A stretch of DNA of 39,433 nucleotides from Gammaproteobacteria bacterium (GTDB lineage Bacteria > Pseudomonadota > Gammaproteobacteria > SZUA-140), in contig JALSHQ010000393.1 in NCBI GenBank assembly GCA_026982145.1, positions 1 through 39,433 on the forward strand, written 5' to 3'. The notes under the pieces are model-generated. The model worked only from the letters and a program-made list of their open reading frames with translations, was not told where the DNA came from and did not search any database. The position numbers and the translations under genes are program-made. Below, in pieces: positions 9,020 through 18,293 of the stretch (position 1 is the stretch's first letter; every line of letters begins with the position of its first letter).

Positions 9020-9661
9020 ATGAAACGCGTGACGATCATTTTCTTGAGTCTATTTTTTATCTCTGCCATCGCGCAGGCGACGCCGCCAATACAGCTCTAT
9101 CAAAAAGGTGTTAGCTACCAAGAGATTGCAGGTGCAGAATCTACTTATCAGGGGGATAAGGTCGATGTACTTGAGATGTTGTGGTATGGCTGTCAAAGCT
9201 GCTACATGATTCAGGGTGACCTTGAGCAGTGGGTAGAGGGTTCTGCAAAGGTGATCACCTATCGCCGCATGCCAGCGGTGACAGATGACAATATGATACT
9301 GCTTGCTAGAACTTTTTATGCGGCCGAAGTATTAGGTGTGATGGATAAGGTCCACAAACCTCTGTTTACAGCCATACATGATGCCAAACGGCAGATGACG
9401 ACGGAAGAGGATGTGGGTGAGTTCTTTGAGGAGCAAGGGGTGAGCAGCAAAGATTTCTTCTCTGCACTGAATAGTAATTACGTGAACGGCAAGCTGCGTC
9501 GTGCACGTATGATGAGCAGTCGTTATGGCATCAAGGGTGCTCCATCAGTGATTGTAGACGGCAAGTATCTGGTGGACCCCTCAATGGTGACAAGCCCTCG
9601 CCAGTTTGTGGCGGTCATCAATTTCTTGGTGAATAAGGTACGAACAACGGTGCGTCCTTAA
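9020..9661 (+). CDS. DsbA-like thiol:disulfide oxidoreductase
   Basis: Periplasmic thioredoxin-fold protein of 213 residues, counted from the ATG at 9020. An in-frame GTG lies at 9011, but the signal peptide fits the ATG better (cleavage near AIAQA-TPP). The active site is WYGCQSC (Cys58 and Cys61) followed by a long helical insertion and the cis-proline loop KGAPSV (Pro175), the layout of DsbA. The dipeptide between the cysteines is Gln-Ser rather than the Pro-His of E. coli DsbA, which should change redox potential. As the last gene of the cytochrome operon it probably oxidises or reshuffles cysteines of the multiheme proteins before haem attachment. Confidence 0.85.
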   Translation: MKRVTIIFLSLFFISAIAQATPPIQLYQKGVSYQEIAGAESTYQGDKVDVLEMLWYGCQSCYMIQGDLEQWVEGSAKVITYRRMPAVTDDNMILLARTFYAAEVLGVMDKVHKPLFTAIHDAKRQMTTEEDVGEFFEEQGVSSKDFFSALNSNYVNGKLRRARMMSSRYGIKGAPSVIVDGKYLVDPSMVTSPRQFVAVINFLVNKVRTTVRP

Positions 9662-9672
9662 CGGCGAAGCGA

Positions 9673-9688
9673 AAAGGAGGGTTCCTTT
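9673..9688. terminator. Weak hairpin between convergent genes
   Basis: AAAGGA at 9673-9678 and TCCTTT at 9683-9688 form a perfect 6-base stem with a 4-base loop. It lies in the 25-base gap between the convergent dsbA-like gene and the CHASE-GGDEF-EAL gene and touches the latter's stop codon. It could act on both strands, but a proper T-run is missing. Confidence 0.3.
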
Positions 9689-12452
9689 AATCAGAATCAG
9701 CCTTCAGGTGTGGTGTTTTTTGGTCAGCCGTTGCCCATAGTTCTGGTTTAGCCAAAGCATAGCCTTGCGCATAATCGACCCCCATGGTCACCAGTGCTTG
9801 TTCAATTTCCGAACTTTCAACAAACTCTGCAATGGTTTCGATGCCCATCACCCGGCTGATTTGAACGATGGATGAGACCATGACCCGGTCTACCTCATCG
9901 CCCAGCATATCTTTGACGAATGCACCTTCAATTTTCACGTAATCTACAGGCAGGTTTTTCAAGTAGCAAAATGAGCTTAGGCCGCTGCCGAAGTCATCAA
10001 GTGCAAATTTACACCCCAATGCCTTTAATTGATGCATGAAGGCCACAGCCGATGACAAATCCAGGATTGCAGCGGTTTCCGTAATTTCAAAACAGATCTG
10101 CTTTGGGTTTACGCCGCTGTTGGTAATCTCCTCAGTTACAAAATCAAGGAACCCCTCTTCACTGACCGATTTCCCAGAAAGGTTGATGTTATAGATGAAA
10201 TCATTCTCTTTCTCCAAGGCGATGCGCGCAAGCGCAGTGCAAAGTACCCAGCGGTCAATGGAGGGCATTAAACTGTACCTTTCAGCGGCCGGAATAAAAG
10301 CCATTGGTGAAACTAATTGACCATTTGCATCATGCATGCGAATTAAGATTTCATAATGTTTGGGTGCGTCGGGGGTTTGAATGGGTAAAATCAGCTGACG
10401 ATATAATCGAAAACGATGATGTTCAAATGCATCATGAATTTTGTGTGCCCAGTGCATTTCGCCTTGTCTAATGGTGAGTTCTTCATCGGTGACCGAGTAG
10501 ACGCATATTCGATTACGCCCTTTCTCTTTGGCCATATAGCAAGCAGAGTCTGCCGCGCTTAATAGATCTGATGCGGAGCCCATCTCCTTATCGATAGAGA
10601 CAAGGCCCATACTGGCACCCACATTGAAGGTTCTACCCTCCCATACAAATCGGCTATCTTTAAGTGAGTTATGTAACGATGATGTGATTTCCATTGCCTT
10701 TTCAATGTCGCAATCAAACAGTATTAATCCAAATTCATCTCCGCCAAGCCGTGCCAATACATCCGAGGTTCTTATTTTTGCTCTTAATAAAGAGGTCACT
10801 TGTTTTAAAAGTTTGTCGCCAACAACATGACCGCAGGTATCGTTGACCACTTTGAATTGATCCAGATCGATATAGCAGAGAACATCGCCAACCGATTGTC
10901 GATGACTTATGTGAAGAGAGCTTTCAAGTTGTTCTTCAAATTCGCGACGGTTCAAAAGCCCTGTTAATGCATCATGGCGTGCTTGGTGAGAGAGCAGCTT
11001 TGCCATGCGGCGCTCTTGAGTCACGTTGCGGAAGACGATCACCGCACCGATCACATCGCCATCCCGGTTGCGTATGCCTGATGCTGTTAAGTGGATTGAG
11101 AAAGATTCACCATTGCGGTTGTTGAGGGTTAGATCCAAATTTTTAAATTCATCAGTCGGGGTTGCTTGTATTTTGTTCAGCTGGTCTTCTAGCCTTGCCC
11201 CTGTAGTGGCATCAAATACGCTAAATACGTCGGTGATTTTTTTACTCAATGCAGCGGTGTTGCTATAGCCTGTGAAATGCTCAGCAACTTCGTTCATGTA
11301 CTCTATTTTTCCTTGCACATCGGTGGTGATGACGCCATCAGCAATAGAGTGCAGTGTCACTTCTGCAAGGTCTTTTTCTTTGAACAGCGCATCTTGAGCA
11401 TGTTCATTCTCGATGTCATGTAGTAAGTCCCCTTTAAGTACGCGGCGAGAGAGGAGCGACATTATGATTGCAAAAAGAAGTATGATGCCGGGCGTGACTA
11501 GATCTAGGTCTTTGAGGCGTATATTTTTGCTGGCTTGAAATACGAAGGGATGAGGGTTTGTACCACTATTCATATCGACTAAACGTGTCGCAGAGGGCAG
11601 CAGTTGGCTGAGTAGCGTGGTCTCTTTAAGTTTGTCTTTCTGATAAAGCAGGCCGGCCTTGTTTTGCTTGTTGAAACCTTGGTGGCGAAACAGTATTGAA
11701 GTGTCATCATCATTGATGGTGTTAAGCACATCGGGCAATAACTTGTCCATTGAGACGACAATGGCAAAAATACCATCTATTTGGCTTTTGCGGTCGAAGG
11801 TGTTGTTTGGGGTGATTTTCCCCTTATAGGCGGCTTTAAGCACATAAAAGACGCGCTCACCACTGGGGGTGGTTTGTGGCGTTGAGGTGATGGTGCCCCC
11901 TGTTGCAATTGCTTGCTGAATGACAGGAAATAGCACGGGGTCAGATAACGCATCAATCCCTAATGCCGAGATGGTATGGGGCTCTAAAGGTTCAACGAAT
12001 GTGATTGGAAAATAGACCTCTCTGTTTTTAGGGGCTGAGAGACCTGTTCGCATGTCACGAATCACAAAGGTTGCATAACCATCTTCTTGCTTGTTGCGTT
12101 CAAAATTTAACTTGTCACGGTTATCAATACGCGTCATATATTCTAGGGCATAGATGTGCGGGTAGTTTTCCAGCATATCCTCTGCAAAGATCGTGAGTTC
12201 ACTCGCATTGACCTGTGCTTGAGAGTGGTGCCAACCTGTTAATGCGGAAACTACGGCATGGTTTGCGTTCAACCTATTCTGTATTTGAGCATTTACAGCA
12301 CTCACTTGCTCATTAAAGGCGCGTTGCAAATTAGAAATATTGATTTGGAAAACGATGGTAATTAACAGGCCTGCGACGAGCGCGCACAACACTAACGCCA
12401 TGGTTAAACGGTAGCGGTAGGTTGAGAGGTGTTTCTTTTCACTCAGAGGCAT
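9687..12452 (-). CDS. CHASE-PAS-GGDEF-EAL c-di-GMP signalling protein
   Basis: A 921-residue membrane protein. A first membrane helix lies at about residues 17-36 and a periplasmic CHASE-like ligand domain at about 45-310 (with YPHIYALEYMTRI). A second helix follows at about 318-336, then a PAS domain at about 360-480. The GGDEF domain has an intact GGDEF at 570-574 preceded by an RTSD inhibitory site. The EAL domain at about 670-905 reads EILIR (701-705) at the signature; the catalytic Glu is kept but Ala is replaced. NINLSG, FEITE, DDFGSG and VKIEG are present, so phosphodiesterase activity remains plausible. It overlaps the upstream substrate-binding gene by 14 bases, implying one operon and joint sensing. 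Which activity dominates cannot be told from sequence. Confidence 0.9.
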   Translation of the reverse strand: MPLSEKKHLSTYRYRLTMALVLCALVAGLLITIVFQINISNLQRAFNEQVSAVNAQIQNRLNANHAVVSALTGWHHSQAQVNASELTIFAEDMLENYPHIYALEYMTRIDNRDKLNFERNKQEDGYATFVIRDMRTGLSAPKNREVYFPITFVEPLEPHTISALGIDALSDPVLFPVIQQAIATGGTITSTPQTTPSGERVFYVLKAAYKGKITPNNTFDRKSQIDGIFAIVVSMDKLLPDVLNTINDDDTSILFRHQGFNKQNKAGLLYQKDKLKETTLLSQLLPSATRLVDMNSGTNPHPFVFQASKNIRLKDLDLVTPGIILLFAIIMSLLSRRVLKGDLLHDIENEHAQDALFKEKDLAEVTLHSIADGVITTDVQGKIEYMNEVAEHFTGYSNTAALSKKITDVFSVFDATTGARLEDQLNKIQATPTDEFKNLDLTLNNRNGESFSIHLTASGIRNRDGDVIGAVIVFRNVTQERRMAKLLSHQARHDALTGLLNRREFEEQLESSLHISHRQSVGDVLCYIDLDQFKVVNDTCGHVVGDKLLKQVTSLLRAKIRTSDVLARLGGDEFGLILFDCDIEKAMEITSSLHNSLKDSRFVWEGRTFNVGASMGLVSIDKEMGSASDLLSAADSACYMAKEKGRNRICVYSVTDEELTIRQGEMHWAHKIHDAFEHHRFRLYRQLILPIQTPDAPKHYEILIRMHDANGQLVSPMAFIPAAERYSLMPSIDRWVLCTALARIALEKENDFIYNINLSGKSVSEEGFLDFVTEEITNSGVNPKQICFEITETAAILDLSSAVAFMHQLKALGCKFALDDFGSGLSSFCYLKNLPVDYVKIEGAFVKDMLGDEVDRVMVSSIVQISRVMGIETIAEFVESSEIEQALVTMGVDYAQGYALAKPELWATADQKTPHLKADSD

Positions 12453-13404
12453 ATACTTTTTTGCTTTTTATGAGGAATGATTCAGGCAGTGTGACACCGC
12501 TGCTTTGCAATAATGAAACATTAATGAGCATGTCCCATTGCCGGTTGGGAATGATGGGGATGGTGCGTGGTTCAGTGCCTGTTAATATTTCTAGCGCAAC
12601 CTTTGCGGCCCATATGCCTTGTTCCTGAGGGACTTTTGTCATGCCGATAATTGCGTATTCCACCATCCACTCATAATCGGTTAGGCTTAGCACACGGCCA
12701 CTCTCTTTAACCGTGCGGTAAGCGAGTTGATCATTCCAGTCATTGATGCCCGACTTTGTACCCAATATGATGAAGTCAGCACCTTGGCCTTCTTGAAAGG
12801 CTGCTTGCCACTCTTGTAGTGTTTTACTGAGCCTGTTTACAAGACGAATATTATATTTCTCAGCTGCGCGCTGGTAGCGATAAAAACTTTTCTCTTCGGT
12901 TAAGGTATCGGCGGCTATGTAATATGCGACAGAGGCGAGTGGCTTTACTGATTTGATCAGTTCATACATCTGCCGAATGGGTGCAACTTCGATCATGCCG
13001 GTAGCATTATCGTATGGATAGCCATATTCAGCGACAGTCCAATTAATGCCGCAAAAGACAAAAGGGAGTTCACTATTTTTGAAGTAGGGCTTTACTAGAT
13101 ACTTGGATGCGTTGTCATCGGCAACAATGACGACATCTGGTTGCCATTGCTCAATGAACGCTTTTATCTCCAAGGCTTTTTGCTTTATAAATATTTCGCT
13201 TTTATTGCGCTTGGTATCCATATTGAGCTGTTTGAACTCGCACTGGCCAGCAAGGGTTTGCCGCACACCCTCTTCGATGCCGTCGGCCCAGTGGTAGCCT
13301 TGATGGTAAGACGAGACAAAAAGACATTTTGCGGCACTCGCACTTTGAGGAGCCGCGCATAATAATAGTAGTGTGAGAAATACCCTATATTTCTTACTGT
13401 TCAT
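12439..13404 (-). CDS. Periplasmic substrate-binding protein (ABC_sub_bind-type)
   Basis: A 321-residue secreted protein with signal peptide (cleavage near SASA-AKC). The fold pattern is that of the ABC_sub_bind/YtrF-like periplasmic binding proteins: CLFVSSYHQGYHW at the start, then PDVVIVADDNASKYLVKPY, LPFVFCGIN and DFIILGTKSG. No permease or ATPase gene is adjacent. Instead the stop overlaps the start of the CHASE-PAS-GGDEF-EAL gene, an arrangement known for binding proteins that feed a ligand signal to a membrane sensor. A good sigma70-like promoter and an AAGGT ribosome binding site lie upstream. The ligand is unknown. Confidence 0.82.
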   Translation of the reverse strand: MNSKKYRVFLTLLLLCAAPQSASAAKCLFVSSYHQGYHWADGIEEGVRQTLAGQCEFKQLNMDTKRNKSEIFIKQKALEIKAFIEQWQPDVVIVADDNASKYLVKPYFKNSELPFVFCGINWTVAEYGYPYDNATGMIEVAPIRQMYELIKSVKPLASVAYYIAADTLTEEKSFYRYQRAAEKYNIRLVNRLSKTLQEWQAAFQEGQGADFIILGTKSGINDWNDQLAYRTVKESGRVLSLTDYEWMVEYAIIGMTKVPQEQGIWAAKVALEILTGTEPRTIPIIPNRQWDMLINVSLLQSSGVTLPESFLIKSKKVYASE

Positions 13405-13448
13405 ATCGTCTTACCTTGGGCGCTGTACTCAGCGGCATGAAGGAGGTA

Positions 13449-13476
13449 ATTATACGGATCTTTAAAGATATGGCAA
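13449..13476 (-). promoter_or_regulatory. Sigma70-like promoter of the binding-protein/c-di-GMP operon
   Basis: On the minus strand, TTGCCA (plus 13476-13471) and a perfect TATAAT (13454-13449) are separated by 16 bases. They sit about 45 bases upstream of the ATG at 13404, and AAGGT lies just ahead of that ATG. Confidence 0.6.
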
Positions 13477-13587
13477 TATTACATGTTTAGGCGGCGACTG
13501 CGAAGCAGAAAAACAGCGAAGCGATGATGGCCAGTAACGGCTAGGGGTGCTTGAACTCTCATTCTGGTGGTGAGCAGAGAGTCAGCG

Positions 13588-13794
13588 CTACTTAAAGTTT
13601 TGGTCGCTGTTTGGGTCAAGCAGAAGGCTCTTGACCGTATCGCTGGCTTGGTCATGGGTGAACTCGACGTTGAGTAGCAGTGCTAATGCAGCCATTTCAT
13701 CTTTGTCTTTGAGGGCTTTTGAGAAAGCGTTGAGAGAGCCCGCTTGGGTTAGGCGGTCTGTTAGTGACATCCCCACATATTTCTTTGTGTTCAT
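13588..13794 (-). CDS. Small hypothetical protein downstream of batD
   Basis: An ORF of 68 codons starting with ATG, preceded by GGGTGAG at good spacing. The product is soluble and helical, with no signal peptide, cysteine or known motif. It follows batD by 67 bases on the same strand and could be the last gene of the moxR-bat operon or a separate small gene. I do not recognise the family. The clean ribosome binding site and the absence of a coding sequence on the other strand support a real gene. Confidence 0.5.
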   Translation of the reverse strand: MNTKKYVGMSLTDRLTQAGSLNAFSKALKDKDEMAALALLLNVEFTHDQASDTVKSLLLDPNSDQNFK

Positions 13795-13861
13795 TGGCTC
13801 ACCCAGCCTTTAGTTTCATTGCGCTCAATATGTTGAGGCGTTAGTCGTTATGATCGACAAA

Positions 13862-15490
13862 CTATAACAGCTTATGCGGCGCTGTAAATGCTTCGGCTCG
13901 CCACGGCTCTTTTTCTATTTTAGAGCTATTTTGTGCGGTGATCTTGCGAGTCAATTTTTCGATTCCCGCTTGCAAGTGATTAATCTCTTGCCTCTCTTCA
14001 CGCGCCCCATAACAGTGGCGTTGTATTTTGTGAATAATCGCGCGCATTTCTTCATCAACGCCGTGGTGTAGCTCCCACTGGGTGAGTCCCTGCTCAAGGG
14101 TTTGAGCTTTAAAGGCGACCAGTAATTTCTGCTGCAGTGGGTGCGTTGGGGCAGTTGGCAATGCATGTTGCTTTTTAGCTTCGATAGTTGCAGTGGGTCT
14201 ATTCATTGTTTGATAGCGCCATACCAGCAGCGTAATGAGCCAGAGTAGCGATGTGATAAGCGTGGCCACTTGCCATGGCAGTACCCCTTGTTCGGAACCC
14301 GCAGCAGGGGTTAGATCAGCGGTTGGGGGTAGCGAATTCTCGATGGGCGGGATCGGCGCTGCGGCGACTTCAAGTGTTTGTCCTTGCAGGCGCGCCTCGT
14401 CCATGATGCCGCGCTCTGGGTCGAAGTAGGGGACGCGCCAGTTGGGCAGTTGAAAGCTTCCCGCAGACAACGGCATGAGTTGATATTGATAGGTGACTTT
14501 TGTGCTGCCATCATTGGAACCTTCAACCGATTGGCGCAGTCCCCTGTCTGCATAAGTTTTAAGTTGTGGCGAAAAGGGGAGGTCAGGCGCAGTAGGAGAA
14601 AGGTTGATGATGTTGCTGGGGGCTTGCAGCGTAAGCTCAAGCTGAATGTTCTGGTACTGTTTTACACTTTTAGCAAGCGGTGACTGTGTAAGTTGGGGGC
14701 GTCCAACCAAGGTTAAAGGGGGAACACTCTCAGGCAATGGCCGTGTTTCGATCTGGATATCTTTAAACGGAAATCGTAGCTGCTTGCCGGCCTGGGTCTC
14801 AACCCACACATCAGGTAGAAAAAGTTTGATCGGCTGGTTAATGGCTGGTGCAACGCCCCAGGCGGAGCGGGTGACATTGTAGCGAATGCCGTTGTGTATC
14901 TCGGTGCGATCTGTTTGTGGCAGTTGGCTAAGTTGGATCTGTAGTTTTGGCTCACTGTCGATTGCACCGCCGAGCTTAGCACTGGCAAGTTCAGTGCGGT
15001 GATAAAGGTCGATATAAGCAATCGTCTGTTCGCGAAGCCATAGTTTTGATTTATAAACTCCGCTGCGTGTAAACACTTCAGGTGTATCATCAGGTGCAGC
15101 GCTATGTGCCACAATGGCGATAGGTTGTGATGCTTCACCATCGACACTAAATGCGGGAATGATGAACTCACCCTCATTTTTAGGAAAGAGTGTCACGCTG
15201 ATCTCAGAGCTTGCCCGGCCACGATTCCGGAAAGGGCTATAACGATTGCTTGCTTGAGGAATGCCCAGCTCGAAGTGGTCAGTGAGTATCGTCAGGTCAA
15301 TGTTGGGGTTTACACCGGTCGCACGCAGGCGAGTGTCGCTATTAATGAGCGCCAGCGTCAATATTAAGTGCTCGCCCACAAGCAGTTCTTTTTTATCAAC
15401 ACGCGCCTCCAATGTGGCAGCGAGCAGCGTGCTGCCATACAGCGAAAGCATGAGCATAACTAAACAGCGTAATAGATAACGTGTTACCAC
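13862..15490 (-). CDS. batD: BatD family protein
   Basis: A 542-residue protein with a signal peptide (residues 1-24, ending near LLAA) and a large periplasmic part built of beta-sandwich-like segments (EARVDKKELLVGEHLILTL at the start). A single membrane helix lies at about 400-420 and a cytoplasmic helical tail follows. This is the layout of BatD, the large partner of the VWA proteins BatA and BatB in the Bacteroides aerotolerance-type operon. Start is GTG and overlaps the stop of the batB/batC gene by 7 bases. The family's biochemical role is unsettled; it is thought to act with MoxR in envelope stress or protein-complex maturation. Confidence 0.85.
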   Translation of the reverse strand: MVTRYLLRCLVMLMLSLYGSTLLAATLEARVDKKELLVGEHLILTLALINSDTRLRATGVNPNIDLTILTDHFELGIPQASNRYSPFRNRGRASSEISVTLFPKNEGEFIIPAFSVDGEASQPIAIVAHSAAPDDTPEVFTRSGVYKSKLWLREQTIAYIDLYHRTELASAKLGGAIDSEPKLQIQLSQLPQTDRTEIHNGIRYNVTRSAWGVAPAINQPIKLFLPDVWVETQAGKQLRFPFKDIQIETRPLPESVPPLTLVGRPQLTQSPLAKSVKQYQNIQLELTLQAPSNIINLSPTAPDLPFSPQLKTYADRGLRQSVEGSNDGSTKVTYQYQLMPLSAGSFQLPNWRVPYFDPERGIMDEARLQGQTLEVAAAPIPPIENSLPPTADLTPAAGSEQGVLPWQVATLITSLLWLITLLVWRYQTMNRPTATIEAKKQHALPTAPTHPLQQKLLVAFKAQTLEQGLTQWELHHGVDEEMRAIIHKIQRHCYGAREERQEINHLQAGIEKLTRKITAQNSSKIEKEPWRAEAFTAPHKLL

Positions 15491-17289
15491 GGTTTTTCCT
15501 CTGCTTTAAGTGATATCTCACCTTCTTGTGACATAAACCGCTGTAGCATGAATTGATGCCCGAGTTTTTTGTTGATGGCCTCAGCTTGTTGCCGCGCGTT
15601 ATTCCAGTTAATGGCTGGGTGGGCTCCACTTTTTTGCGCTGATGGCTGATGTTGCCTATCGATACTTTCATCCGGCTGTTGCTGGCTGGCGGGGTTATTC
15701 GTTGGCATTCCATTCTTTTCTGAATTTCCCGGTAGCGGGCGCTGTTGTCCTGCCTGTTTTAACTGTGCTGAGATTTGAGTGGCCGCGTTATCGTGTGATG
15801 CATTTTGGAGTGATTGTAGCGGCGGTTGTATTTCACGTTTTTGAACGCCGCCCTGTTGTGTGCGGGCCTTATTGATTAGGTTGAGATTGAGTGCCGCACG
15901 AGAGAAGTTACTCTGAAGCTTTAAGGCCGCCTCAAATGCTGCGGCAGCTGCATCAAGTTGCCGCAGCCGACTGAGCGCATTGCCACGGTTGTAGTGCGCT
16001 TGTGCTCGTTGCTGGTCATCATCGGCATACTGTAGTGCTCGTTCAAATGCCTCTGCCGCAACTTGCCACTCCTGCTGTCGATAAGCAGCCACGCCGTAGC
16101 CGAGTTGACCGCGGTAACTTTTAATCTCACTGTAGTGGTAAGCCGCTTCAGCATGTCGCCCCTCATTGAGCGCACGGTAAGCTTGTGATTCACTCCAGTG
16201 TTCGAAAATAGCGCTGGCTTGTGTCTCGGGTGTGGGCACAAACAACAAGAGCAACATCGGAATCATAAGCAGTGCGCCACTTCCTCGCTGTTGCTTTACC
16301 GTAGCGAATATAAATAGAAAAATTGCAGCACCCATCAGCCACGGGAATAGCTGAAATTGTTGCGGTTGATATGCGGTGCGGTAGTGGTTAAGGGGTTCGA
16401 GCTTGTCCAGTTCGCGAAAGATAAATTTCCAATCACTATCGTCGCTACGGACTGGGGTGTAGACGCCACCACTGGTGGTCGCAAGCCTTTGTAGCGTGGT
16501 GGCATCGAGTCGTGACACAACGGGTTCGCCTTGGTGTTGAAGGCGCCTGCCAAACTCATTAGGCACTGTGCTGCCGCTGTTTGAACCGACACCCAAAATC
16601 AACAACGGGATCTGTTTTTTATGGAGCCGCTGCGCGACCTTCAGGTTGGCTTGCGGGTCAAAGCTCTCGCCATCAGTGAGCAGTACAATGGCACGCCCCT
16701 GCTGTTCGCTGCGCATCAATAATTGCATGGCTAGTTCCAGTGCTTGGGTGAGATTGGAGCCACGTTTGCGTGTCAGCGTGGTGTCGAGTGCGTCGCTGAA
16801 GTGGTGCAGGGTGTCGCGGTCGGCGGTGAGCGGCAGCACTTTATAGGCGTTGGCTGAATAGGCGATGAGCGCGGTGCGATCTGCTTTGAGTTGTGCAGTA
16901 AAGTCGCGCAGTTCAAGTTTAGCGCGTGCCAAACGAGAGGGGGTGATGTCGTCAGCCGCCATGGAGGGTGAGATATCGATGACGACTGCGATATCAATAC
17001 TGCGGGCGGTTGCCGTTTCGCTGCGGTCATTCAAGTACGGCCCGCTTGCCGCAAGTGCGATGAGCCCCCATGCGAGCCAAAGCGGCCACGGCATTGAATG
17101 GCGGTGAGGGTTTTGTGGTTGGGTGAGCAGCCAGCCCCACAAGCGGGGGTCGATAAATTTTGTGAGCCGCTGCAGGTGTTGATGGCTGCGGGGGCGCAGT
17201 TGTCGTACAGCCATCATTGCGAGCGGGACGAGCAGCAACAGCAACCACCACGGCTGGCGTAGCGTCAGTGATGTCAAGTTTTCGATCAC
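15484..17289 (-). CDS. batB: BatB-BatC fusion: VWA domain plus TPR protein
   Basis: A 601-residue protein. N-terminal membrane segments (about 13-30 and 66-83) are followed by a von Willebrand A domain with a complete metal-ion site, DISPS at 105-109, and LLTDGES further on. Another membrane segment lies near 315-345, then tetratricopeptide repeats at about 365-480 (AHYNRGNALSRLRQLDAAAA), and a Gln/Pro-rich low-complexity tail. In many genomes the VWA part (BatB) and TPR part (BatC) are separate genes; here they are one. It shares an ATGA overlap with batA. Confidence 0.88.
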   Translation of the reverse strand: MIENLTSLTLRQPWWLLLLLVPLAMMAVRQLRPRSHQHLQRLTKFIDPRLWGWLLTQPQNPHRHSMPWPLWLAWGLIALAASGPYLNDRSETATARSIDIAVVIDISPSMAADDITPSRLARAKLELRDFTAQLKADRTALIAYSANAYKVLPLTADRDTLHHFSDALDTTLTRKRGSNLTQALELAMQLLMRSEQQGRAIVLLTDGESFDPQANLKVAQRLHKKQIPLLILGVGSNSGSTVPNEFGRRLQHQGEPVVSRLDATTLQRLATTSGGVYTPVRSDDSDWKFIFRELDKLEPLNHYRTAYQPQQFQLFPWLMGAAIFLFIFATVKQQRGSGALLMIPMLLLLFVPTPETQASAIFEHWSESQAYRALNEGRHAEAAYHYSEIKSYRGQLGYGVAAYRQQEWQVAAEAFERALQYADDDQQRAQAHYNRGNALSRLRQLDAAAAAFEAALKLQSNFSRAALNLNLINKARTQQGGVQKREIQPPLQSLQNASHDNAATQISAQLKQAGQQRPLPGNSEKNGMPTNNPASQQQPDESIDRQHQPSAQKSGAHPAINWNNARQQAEAINKKLGHQFMLQRFMSQEGEISLKAEEKPW

Positions 17290-18293
17290 GGCAACACCTG
17301 CTGCCGAGCGTTGCGTTCGTTAAGTAACAGCAACGATAGCGCCAATAAAAGCGGCAGCCAGAACCACTCTGCGCGGGGGGGCAATGCAGGGTCGTCAATA
17401 TCGACAGGCTCCAGTTGGTCAATCTCGTTAAAGATCGCTTGCAGTGCCTGACTGTTATTCGCATGAAAGTAGTGGCCGCCGGTTCGATTTGCGATCTGTC
17501 TTAATAAATTTTCATTAAGGGGCAGCTCAGTGTAGAGCGGCTGTTGTTGTGGCCCGCGTGGAAAGGCGACCGTGCTGTTTGTGCCTACTCCAATAGCGTA
17601 AATGCGTAGCTTGTATTCTTGTGCCAATAGAATGGCTGATTCAGGAGCCACATAGCCAGCCGTGTGGCTGCCATCCGTAAGTAAAATTAGGATGCGTGAC
17701 TTGGCTGCGCGCGTTCTCATGTGGTCGGCCGCGAGTGCAATCGCATCGCCCAGCGCGGTGCGCTCACCTGCGAGGCCGTTGCTGATCTCAGCGAGAAAAT
17801 CGTGCGCAATTTTAAGGTCGGTTGTGAGTGGCATGAAGGTGAACGCATCATCGGCAAAGGCGATCAGCCCGATGCGGTCGCCGGCGCGCTGTTTTATGAA
17901 TGACTGCCCCATTGATTTTGAAATATCGATACGACTGGTGGAGCGTCCTTCATGGATAAAGTCCTGCGCCAACATCGAGCCAGAGATATCAATAGCCAAC
18001 ATGATGTCGTGGCCGGGGCGCTTGATCGGCTCATCATTATGGAGCCACTGGGGGCGCGCAGCCGCGACAAACAGCAGTGCGCAACCCAGTAACCATAACC
18101 ACGGTAGGCGGGATCTATTACGAGTAGCGCTGGCGAGTTGAATCAGCAGTTCAGCTTGACTATGGCGGATGGCGGCAACGTTGTTATGGCTCGGTGCCGT
18201 ATCGGGTGGGCGTTCTGCACGCGAAGTGATGAGCCACAGCAGATAAGGGAGTGGCAGCAGCAGTAACCAGAGCGGGGCAGCAAACTCAAACAT
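17286..18293 (-). CDS. batA: BatA-like VWA domain membrane protein
   Basis: A protein of about 335 residues from the ATG at 18293, giving the usual MFEFAAPLWLLLLPLP start; a longer in-frame start at 18314 exists. There is an N-terminal membrane hairpin, then a VWA domain in the periplasm with DISGS (about 102-106), a conserved Thr region (GERTALGDAI) and LLTDGSH, and a C-terminal membrane helix. The metal-binding motif is complete, so it should bind a divalent ion and protein ligands. It overlaps both neighbours by a few bases. Together with the VWA-TPR protein it is the presumed target of the MoxR ATPase. Confidence 0.88.
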   Translation of the reverse strand: MFEFAAPLWLLLLPLPYLLWLITSRAERPPDTAPSHNNVAAIRHSQAELLIQLASATRNRSRLPWLWLLGCALLFVAAARPQWLHNDEPIKRPGHDIMLAIDISGSMLAQDFIHEGRSTSRIDISKSMGQSFIKQRAGDRIGLIAFADDAFTFMPLTTDLKIAHDFLAEISNGLAGERTALGDAIALAADHMRTRAAKSRILILLTDGSHTAGYVAPESAILLAQEYKLRIYAIGVGTNSTVAFPRGPQQQPLYTELPLNENLLRQIANRTGGHYFHANNSQALQAIFNEIDQLEPVDIDDPALPPRAEWFWLPLLLALSLLLLNERNARQQVLP

